From contig JAQWFV010000062.1 in NCBI GenBank assembly GCA_029238555.1, forward strand, positions 1-6,598: a stretch of 6,598 bases of DNA, written 5' to 3'. The position numbers and the translations under genes were made by a program. Origin of the DNA: Flavobacteriaceae bacterium. Its GTDB lineage: Bacteria > Bacteroidota > Bacteroidia > Flavobacteriales > Flavobacteriaceae. This document shows, one piece after another, positions 1-4,889 of the stretch; positions within the stretch are counted from its first letter, which is position 1, and each line of letters starts with the position of its first letter. The notes beneath the pieces are model-generated. The model saw nothing but the letters and a program-made list of their open reading frames with translations. It had not been told where the DNA came from and did no database searches.

Positions 1-870
1 GGCATTTCCAGCAGCAATGCTAATCCCAAAAATAGCCAAAGATTTTTGAATGGCTATGGGGTAGAGTCCTATGCCTCCATTGGTGGCAGACATAGCAAAA
101 GCACCCGCTACAAAGGCCACTAGTAATGCGGAACCGCCCAAGGATTCGGTTTCTGGTACGGTGAACTTTATAACCCAAAACATGCCCACATAAGCGGTCC
201 ATATAAATAATGTATGGGCTATAAAGCGCCATTTGTGTTTCATTTTAAGTACGCTAAATACCCCAGATAATAAATCAGATACCTTAGCTTTTAAAGTAGC
301 TATCACTTTATTCTTAGACCGCATTAATACCCATAAAGTAAAGCTTCCAATAATGATTAGACCCGTAGATATGTACCCAATTTTAGTCCAGGAAATGCCT
401 TTTTGTGCAAAGAAATCTAATAAGACGTCTGTCTGTAAGATTAAACCTAGAACGACCACTAAAAGGAGCATGAATAAATCTATCACACGCTCTGTAATAA
501 TAGTGCCAAAGCCTTTTTGAAATGGCACATTTTCATAGGTAGTAAGCGCAGTAGCCCTTAAGATCTCTCCTGAGCGTGGAATACCTAAATTGGCAAAATA
601 CCCCATTAAAATGACCAGAATATTGGAGATTAGTTTGGGTTTGTAGCCTAATGGCCCTAAGAGGTAATTCCATCTAATCGCTCTGGAAACATGGCTAAGC
701 AAACCTATTATGAGAGATAATCCTACCCATAAAGGATCTGCGGAAATAATATAGTCGTAAATGAGTGTTCTGTCTGCTGCTGAGGTAATTGAATAAGTGT
801 ACCAAATTAAAAACAAGCCAAAAGCGATTGGGCCAAATGTTTTGAGAATTTTTAATAGGTTTTTTTTCAA
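1..870 (-). CDS. Lysylphosphatidylglycerol synthase TM-region / UPF0104 family membrane protein (3' end cut by window edge)
   Basis: The frame is open for 290 codons from TTG at 870-868 to the window edge, with no stop. TTG is chosen because the in-frame codon two upstream is TAA (876-874) and the next residues (MKKNLLKILKTFGPIAFGLF) are a typical N-terminus: short basic stretch, then a membrane segment. Hydrophobic segments lie near residues 12-28, 47-62, 80-95, 130-147, 165-186, 213-233, 246-262 and 268-286. Family motifs seen are GIPRSGEILRA (96-106), TERVID (126-131) and NGGIGLYP (264-271). The family is related to the flippase half of MprF and to UPF0104 proteins. It sits in the inner membrane and may move lipids or lipid-linked molecules, but the substrate is unknown. 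No soluble aminoacyl-transferase domain is visible in the part shown. It follows panD after 40 bp, so it is probably the last or a late gene of the panC operon. Family identity is firm; function is not. Confidence 0.88.
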   Translation of the reverse strand, partial: MKKNLLKILKTFGPIAFGLFLIWYTYSITSAADRTLIYDYIISADPLWVGLSLIIGLLSHVSRAIRWNYLLGPLGYKPKLISNILVILMGYFANLGIPRSGEILRATALTTYENVPFQKGFGTIITERVIDLFMLLLVVVLGLILQTDVLLDFFAQKGISWTKIGYISTGLIIIGSFTLWVLMRSKNKVIATLKAKVSDLLSGVFSVLKMKHKWRFIAHTLFIWTAYVGMFWVIKFTVPETESLGGSALLVAFVAGAFAMSATNGGIGLYPIAIQKSLAIFGISIAAGNA

Positions 871-910
871 ATTTTAAAGAATCAGCGAATCATTTTTGAA
901 TAGTCAATAG

Positions 911-1261
911 TTAGGTCAGTGTATTGTCTGCTTCGTTAGGAAAAACAAGAGCGGGAGAAAATTTCTTAGCCGCTTCTATATCCATAATACCATAGGTAAT
1001 TAATATAAGCACATCTCCTACAGCTACTTTTCTGGCAGCCGCACCATTCAAGGTAATCTCCCCACTTTTTCGAGGCCCAGGGATGGCATAAGTTTCCAAG
1101 CGCTCTCCGTTAGTGTTGTTCACTATTTGCACTTTTTCTCCCGAAACAATGTTGGCAGCGTCCATAAGATCTTCATCTATGGTAATACTTCCAATATAAT
1201 TTAGATCTGCTCCGGTTACTTTAACGCGGTGAATCTTAGATTTTACTACATGTATTTGCAT
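911..1261 (-). CDS. panD: Aspartate 1-decarboxylase proenzyme
   Basis: PanD is a cytoplasmic pyruvoyl enzyme that decarboxylates L-aspartate to beta-alanine, the amine half of pantothenate. The 116-residue product has the usual length or is slightly short of the E. coli enzyme. The self-cleavage site is Gly24-Ser25 (YIGS), at the same numbers as in E. coli, so Ser25 would become the pyruvoyl group. Other conserved residues are Lys9 and His11 in KIHRVKVT, Arg54, Thr57 and Tyr58 in [10 protein letters not shown], and Asn72 with the Ala cluster in NGAAA (72-76). The fold is therefore complete and the enzyme should be active after maturation. It lies 37 bp downstream of panC, whose product uses beta-alanine. 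A promoter-like -7 box immediately before the ATG suggests it also has its own, possibly leaderless, transcript. Confidence 0.97.
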   Translation of the reverse strand: MQIHVVKSKIHRVKVTGADLNYIGSITIDEDLMDAANIVSGEKVQIVNNTNGERLETYAIPGPRKSGEITLNGAAARKVAVGDVLILITYGIMDIEAAKKFSPALVFPNEADNTLT

Positions 1262-1265
1262 AGGG

Positions 1266-1273
1266 CAAAGATA
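1266..1273 (-). promoter_or_regulatory. Putative -7 box immediately upstream of panD
   Basis: Read on the minus strand the sequence is TATCTTTG, an exact TAnnTTTG match, followed by only four bases (CCCT) before the panD ATG at 1261. Transcription from it would begin at or next to the start codon, giving a leaderless or nearly leaderless mRNA. It sits in the 37-bp panC-panD gap, so it would be internal to the operon. The -33 region is AT-rich without a clear TTG. Confidence 0.55.
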
Positions 1274-1298
1274 TGAATTTTACTAATTTTAAGTAAGG

Positions 1299-2147
1299 CT
1301 ATAGGCCTATATTATCTAGAAGTCTTACCCCCTTGAAATCTACCGCTGTAATAATTCTGGTGTTTTCAGGGGTAGTGAATGTTTTTATAGGTTCCAATGT
1401 ATGGGCATTTACAAATTCAAAATAAAAAACCACAGCGCCCTCCACCGCTTGGATCTTTTTTACAGCTGCTTGAGTAATGTCACTTAAAGGTTTTTTAGCG
1501 GTTGCGTTATTCACCGCTTTTTGTAGTGCCTCATAAATTACAGACGCTTCTTCTCGCTCTTGAGGCTTGAGCCTTTCATTTCTGGAACTCATGGCTAAAC
1601 CATGGGGCTCCCTTATGATAGGGCAACCTATAATTGTAATGGGCAATGATTTTAAACGCACTAATTCTCTAATAATGGCCAATTGTTGAAAATCTTTCTG
1701 TCCAAAGTACGCTCGACTAGGACGTACCAATGCAAATAGTTTTTCTACAATAGTTCCAACCCCCATAAAGTGACCAGGCCTATCTGCGCCTTCCCATCTG
1801 CGGTCTAATCCATTAAAAGAATATGTTTTTGTGTTTAAACCCTCTGGGTACATCTCCTGGGTTGTGGGGGTAAATAACAGCAAGTCTTCTGAAATAGTTT
1901 TTAGTAGGGCAATATCCGTCGCTAATTGTTGGGGGTATTGCACCAAATCTTGTGGGTTGTTAAATTGTGTAGGGTTTATGAAAATACTAACTACAACAGT
2001 TTTATTTTCCCTTAAAGCCTGCTCAACAAGACTTAAATGACCCTTGTGAAGGGCACCCATAGTGGGAACAAGCCCTAGGCTATTTCCCTGTTCTCTGGAA
2101 ATAGAAAGCCTTGTATTTAAAGATTTTTCACTGGTGAATAGGTCCAT
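1299..2147 (-). CDS. panC: Pantothenate synthetase (pantoate--beta-alanine ligase)
   Basis: PanC condenses (R)-pantoate with beta-alanine, using ATP through a pantoyl-adenylate, to give pantothenate in the cytoplasm. The product is 282 residues, close to the E. coli enzyme. Motifs in order are VPTMGALHKGH (27-37) with the HxGH nucleotide-binding signature, FINPTQF (56-62), WEGADRPGHF (118-127) for pantoate binding, YFGQKDFQQ (147-155) and the KMSKS-like MSSRN (186-190). The start is set at ATG 2147 (MDLFTSEKSL), where homology begins. An in-frame ATG at 2225 would add 26 residues with no family resemblance and would run through the putative promoter. The stop is TAG. The gene is first in a leftward set with panD and is divergent from the GT5 gene. 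No panB (pantoate pathway) is in the window. Confidence 0.96.
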   Translation of the reverse strand: MDLFTSEKSLNTRLSISREQGNSLGLVPTMGALHKGHLSLVEQALRENKTVVVSIFINPTQFNNPQDLVQYPQQLATDIALLKTISEDLLLFTPTTQEMYPEGLNTKTYSFNGLDRRWEGADRPGHFMGVGTIVEKLFALVRPSRAYFGQKDFQQLAIIRELVRLKSLPITIIGCPIIREPHGLAMSSRNERLKPQEREEASVIYEALQKAVNNATAKKPLSDITQAAVKKIQAVEGAVVFYFEFVNAHTLEPIKTFTTPENTRIITAVDFKGVRLLDNIGL

Positions 2148-2167
2148 AGTTGTGTATAAAACGGGAG

Positions 2168-2175
2168 CAAACTTA
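2168..2175 (-). promoter_or_regulatory. Putative -7 box for the panC / panD operon
   Basis: Read on the minus strand the sequence is TAAGTTTG, an exact match to TAnnTTTG. It ends 20 bp before the panC ATG at 2147, giving a start near 2161 and a leader of about 14 nt. It lies inside the longer reading frame from ATG 2225, which supports the shorter panC start. No clear -33 TTG is seen. Confidence 0.55.
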
Positions 2176-2206
2176 CTATAAATACGGCTAATCTCTATAA
2201 TTTTTG

Positions 2207-2214
2207 TAATTTTG
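2207..2214 (+). promoter_or_regulatory. Putative -7 box for the GT5-like / DUF4270 / glmS operon
   Basis: TAATTTTG is an exact match to the Bacteroidota consensus TAnnTTTG. It ends 36 bp before the ATG at 2251, which would give a transcript start near 2221 and a leader of about 30 nt. A TTG at the expected -33 distance is missing, which lowers confidence. Confidence 0.55.
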
Positions 2215-2250
2215 CCACTTCCCAAGGGAATTTATTAAAACACATGCTGT

Positions 2251-3060
2251 ATGAATGGTAAAAAGATATTGTTTGTATCTTCAGAATTAGTGCCCTATCT
2301 ACCTGAGAACGAAGTGTCTCAAATGTCATATGAGGCGCCAAGAATGGTGAACGGAAATGGTGGGCAAATTAGAATTTTTATGCCTAAGTACGGTAATATA
2401 AACGAAAGAAGGCATCAGCTTCACGAAGTGATTAGGCTTTCAGGAATGAATTTGGTGATTAATGACATGGATATGCCGTTAATTATCAAAGTAGCCTCTA
2501 TTCCTAAAGAACGCATTCAGGTATATTTTATTGACAACGAAGAGTACTTTAAAAGAAAGGCAACCTTTACAGATCCTAAAGGTGTTTTATTTCCAGATAA
2601 CGACGAACGGGCTATTTTCTTTGCAAAGGGTGTGGTGGAGACCGTTAAGAAATTAAATTGGACGCCAGATATTATTCATGTTCATGGCTGGATGGCTTCT
2701 TTGCTGCCATTATACCTTAAAAAATTCTACGCAGACGAGCCACTTTTTTCCGAGAGTAAGATTGTGACTTCTGTGTATAAAAAAAGTTTTGAAGGTTCTT
2801 TAGACAAAGACTTGTCTAAAAAAATAGCCTTTGACGGCATAGGTCAAGAAGACTTAGCGGTACTTGAAACCCCTGATTATAATAATTTGTTAAAAGTAGC
2901 AGCCAATCATTCCGATGCGATTATTTTAGCTGCTGAAGATCTTTCAGAAGATCTGACAAACCACATAGCCAACCTCAAAAAACCAGTGTTACCATATGTA
3001 CCTCTTCAAGGATTTGAAGAAGCCTATGCTAATTTTTATAACACGGAAGTATTAAAGTAA
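2251..3060 (+). CDS. GT5-type glycogen/starch synthase-like protein, N-terminal domain only, probably catalytically inactive
   Basis: The 269-residue product starts KKILFVSSELVPYLPE (4-19), the first strand of a starch-synthase catalytic (GT5) N-domain. IRIFMPKYG (40-48) and WTPDIIHVHGWMASLLPLYL (137-156) are further landmarks. Databases usually label such proteins glycogen synthase. However, bacterial GlgA is about 480 residues with two Rossmann domains; the C-terminal one, which carries sugar-nucleotide binding and catalytic residues, is absent. The N-domain is also eroded. The ADP-glucose loop normally KxGGL reads as a stretch with NGNGG (34-38), the usual HDW reads HGW (145-147), and the usual TIHNLAYQG reads SVYKKSFEG (174-182). 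This is not a truncation by frameshift: the frame is clean, ends TAA, and the next gene starts 5 bp later. I infer a non-catalytic binding or scaffold role. It leads an operon with a DUF4270 lipoprotein and glmS. Confidence 0.87.
   Translation: MNGKKILFVSSELVPYLPENEVSQMSYEAPRMVNGNGGQIRIFMPKYGNINERRHQLHEVIRLSGMNLVINDMDMPLIIKVASIPKERIQVYFIDNEEYFKRKATFTDPKGVLFPDNDERAIFFAKGVVETVKKLNWTPDIIHVHGWMASLLPLYLKKFYADEPLFSESKIVTSVYKKSFEGSLDKDLSKKIAFDGIGQEDLAVLETPDYNNLLKVAANHSDAIILAAEDLSEDLTNHIANLKKPVLPYVPLQGFEEAYANFYNTEVLK
2799..2820. repeat. Perfect 9-bp inverted repeat with 4-nt loop inside the GT5-like gene
   Basis: TTTAGACAA (2799-2807) and its exact reverse complement TTGTCTAAA (2812-2820) flank a 4-nt loop, AGAC. 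The segment encodes LDKDLSK. There is no downstream T-run that would make it a rho-independent terminator, so it is either a chance palindrome or a small mRNA hairpin. Confidence 0.6.
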
Positions 3061-3065
3061 TTTAC

Positions 3066-4874
3066 ATGAGCGGTATTAAAAGTTCTCTGACAAAAGTAAG
3101 CACACTTTTGTTGGTAGCCTTAGGGTTTTTATCTTGTCAAGACACCATAACATTAGAAGGAGAGGGTATTATTAGCGGAGCCGTTTTTGACACAAATCAA
3201 GCTACCTTTAACGTTTTTGTTTCCAATAAATCGGTTGCTGCAGTCCAGACCAACAAGCTTCCTGTATACCAATTGGGTCACTTTAATCACCCGGTATACG
3301 GAAAAACTTCTGCTTCTGTTGCTACTCAGTTGCGACTTCAAAATAGCCAGGGGAACCCTACTTTTGGGTTCTACAGTCAGGAAAATGAAAATACGGCTAC
3401 CACTAGGGAAAACGAAACGGTTACAGCCGCTTATTTGTATTTGCCTTTTCTGCTAAACAGCAGAGCAGATTCAGATTTAGACGGCTTAATAGATATCTAT
3501 GATATTGATCCAGAAGACGCTAGTAGTGACACTGACGGAGACGGCGTTACAGATATTACGGAAAACAATACCGGTACCGATCCTTTAAATCCAGATACGG
3601 ATGGAGACGGGATTAATGATGGGGAAGACACGGAGACCGCGTCTAATTTATTTGCCAGGTCTTTTGATTTGGACAGTATTTACGGAGACAGGGAGACCCC
3701 TTTTAACCTAAAGGTTAAAAAGTTGGATTACTTTTTAAGAGATTTGGATCCAGCCTCTGATTTCATCAATACCCAAGAATATTTTTCCGATCAATCTTTT
3801 GATCCTTCGTTTACGAGTGACGTTTTGTTCGACGGTCCAGTGACTATTTCAGACAAAGAGTTTTTGTTTTACAACGAAGACGATCCAGATACCACGGAGG
3901 TAGATGAATCACTTGAATTAAGTAGTAGATTGAACCCCGGAATTAGAATTCCCTTAGATGCCGCTTTTTTTCAGCGAGCAATTATTGATAAGGAAGGTTC
4001 TTATGACTTGATCAGTCAATCTAATTTTGCAGCATATCTGAGGGGCTTGCATTTGTCTGTAGCAGAGCAAGAAGAAATTTTATTGCTGATAGATTTTACC
4101 AAAGCCAATATCAGTATTGAATATACCTATGATTCTTATGATTCAGAGGGTGTGAAGACAGTGAATGAGACCACTTACACCATGAGTATGCTCACTGGAG
4201 GTGGCAGCAGTCCAATTATTGGTAATGCCGTAAATACCTTCCACAATAGCGCTTTGTCTCCAGAAGTTTTAGCGTCTTTAAACAGCACAGAAAATGCGTC
4301 TAGAATTTATCTTAAAGGCGGTGCGGGATTATTCAGTGAGTTAAAGCTTTTTACTGCTCCAGAGGAATGGGCTGTTATGGAACAAATTAAAGCCAATAGA
4401 TGGGTGGTTAATGAAGCCCGTTTGGTCTTTTACGTAGATCAAAATGCTTTGGCAGGTACTTCTTTGCCAGAGCCACCTAGATTATATCTCTACAATGCAG
4501 AGACAAAATTGCCTATCATGCGTTTTAGCACAGAAGTGTATGAAGACGACACTCCTTTAGGTGTGTTTAAAAATTACGATGGTATTCTTCAGTCTGAAAA
4601 CGGTAAAGGCACTAAGTACTCGGTGAGAATTACAGACCATATTAATAATATTATATTAAGAGACTCTACCAATGCTCCTTTAGCACTTGGTGTTACCTCA
4701 GACATTCGTGTAAACCTGGCTTCAACGGCTAAATTTACCAGTGGAGAAACAGACAAACTTCCAGTGATGGCTACTACCACACCACTTGGAACAGTTTTAT
4801 ACGGTAACAATGTAAGTGAAGAAATAGCGAGCAAAAAACTGCAATTAGAGATTTTTTACACCAAGTCTAATTAA
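3066..4874 (+). CDS. DUF4270 family surface lipoprotein with TSP3-like Asp-rich block
   Basis: This 602-residue protein is recognised as DUF4270, a family of unknown function typical of Bacteroidota. Recognisable parts are the N-terminal stretch around LPVYQLGHFNHPVYGKTSAS (65-84), FDLDSIYG a little after the Asp-rich block, and a C-terminal end with PLGTVLYGN and LEIFYTKSN. The signal peptide is lipoprotein type: Lys5 and Lys10, a hydrophobic core at 11-22, then FLSC with the lipidated cysteine at 24. Phe at -3 is slightly atypical. It should be anchored in the outer membrane, possibly facing outward. The Asp-rich block at residues 135-190 is described separately. No catalytic motif is evident. 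It starts 5 bp after the GT5-like gene and ends in tandem TAA TAA, 15 bp before glmS, so all three are probably cotranscribed. The family call is good; the role is unknown. Confidence 0.88.
   Translation: MSGIKSSLTKVSTLLLVALGFLSCQDTITLEGEGIISGAVFDTNQATFNVFVSNKSVAAVQTNKLPVYQLGHFNHPVYGKTSASVATQLRLQNSQGNPTFGFYSQENENTATTRENETVTAAYLYLPFLLNSRADSDLDGLIDIYDIDPEDASSDTDGDGVTDITENNTGTDPLNPDTDGDGINDGEDTETASNLFARSFDLDSIYGDRETPFNLKVKKLDYFLRDLDPASDFINTQEYFSDQSFDPSFTSDVLFDGPVTISDKEFLFYNEDDPDTTEVDESLELSSRLNPGIRIPLDAAFFQRAIIDKEGSYDLISQSNFAAYLRGLHLSVAEQEEILLLIDFTKANISIEYTYDSYDSEGVKTVNETTYTMSMLTGGGSSPIIGNAVNTFHNSALSPEVLASLNSTENASRIYLKGGAGLFSELKLFTAPEEWAVMEQIKANRWVVNEARLVFYVDQNALAGTSLPEPPRLYLYNAETKLPIMRFSTEVYEDDTPLGVFKNYDGILQSENGKGTKYSVRITDHINNIILRDSTNAPLALGVTSDIRVNLASTAKFTSGETDKLPVMATTTPLGTVLYGNNVSEEIASKKLQLEIFYTKSN
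3468..3635 (+). other. TSP3-like calcium-binding repeat block within the DUF4270 lipoprotein
   Basis: Residues 135-190 contain three Asp-rich units: DSDLDGLIDIYDIDP (135-149), DTDGDGVTDITE (155-166) and DTDGDGINDGED (177-188), with TGTDPLNP between the last two. The DxDGDGxxD pattern matches thrombospondin type 3 and bacterial TSP3-like repeats, which bind calcium through carboxylates. The block lies between an N-terminal part ending near a hydrophobic strand (YLYLPFLL) and the FDLDSIYG segment, so it could be a rigid Ca-dependent spacer. Calcium binding is inferred from the motif only. Confidence 0.85.
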
Positions 4875-4889
4875 TAAAACCACCTACTT

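Larger units (their letters stand above)
2148..2250. promoter_or_regulatory. Divergent intergenic control region between panC and the GT5-like gene
   Basis: This 103-bp AT-rich gap separates the start codons of two divergent gene sets. It holds one exact Bacteroidota -7 box on each strand, pointing outwards and separated by 31 bp, so the upstream (-33) parts of both promoters would have to overlap. No convincing TTG -33 element is seen for either. No hairpin, riboswitch fold or operator repeat is obvious beyond the near-symmetry of the two boxes themselves. Confidence 0.7.

Noticed and set aside
20..520. Open frames on the minus strand (20-232) and plus strand (233-520)
   Set aside because: Both are shadows of the membrane-protein gene, whose frame is continuous across 1-870 and matches its family throughout.
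871..910. A separate promoter for the membrane-protein gene in the gap after panD
   Set aside because: The closest sequence, TAAAATTTG, has one base too many in the spacer for TAnnTTTG and overlaps the TTG start codon itself.
1831..2040. Plus-strand open frame opposite panC
   Set aside because: It lies entirely antisense to conserved panC sequence and its translation has no recognisable features.
2148..2225. N-terminal extension of panC from an in-frame ATG at 2225
   Set aside because: The 26 extra residues resemble nothing in PanC, the ATG at 2147 gives the normal family length and start, and the extension overlaps the putative promoter.
2938..2956. Repeated GAAGATCT in the GT5-like gene
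   Set aside because: The two short copies encode a plain EDLSEDL stretch; the similarity is explained by the repeated Glu-Asp-Leu codons.
3153..3456. Open frames on both strands within the start of the DUF4270 gene
   Set aside because: They overlap well-conserved DUF4270 coding sequence in other frames and have no start context or motif of their own.
4589..4834. Minus-strand open frame within the 3' part of the DUF4270 gene
   Set aside because: It is antisense to the conserved C-terminal DUF4270 region, with no promoter or family match.
4875..4889. A glmS ribozyme or other riboswitch upstream of glmS
   Set aside because: Only 15 bp separate glmS from the previous stop, and the glmS ribozyme is known mainly from Firmicutes. 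No suitable structure fits.
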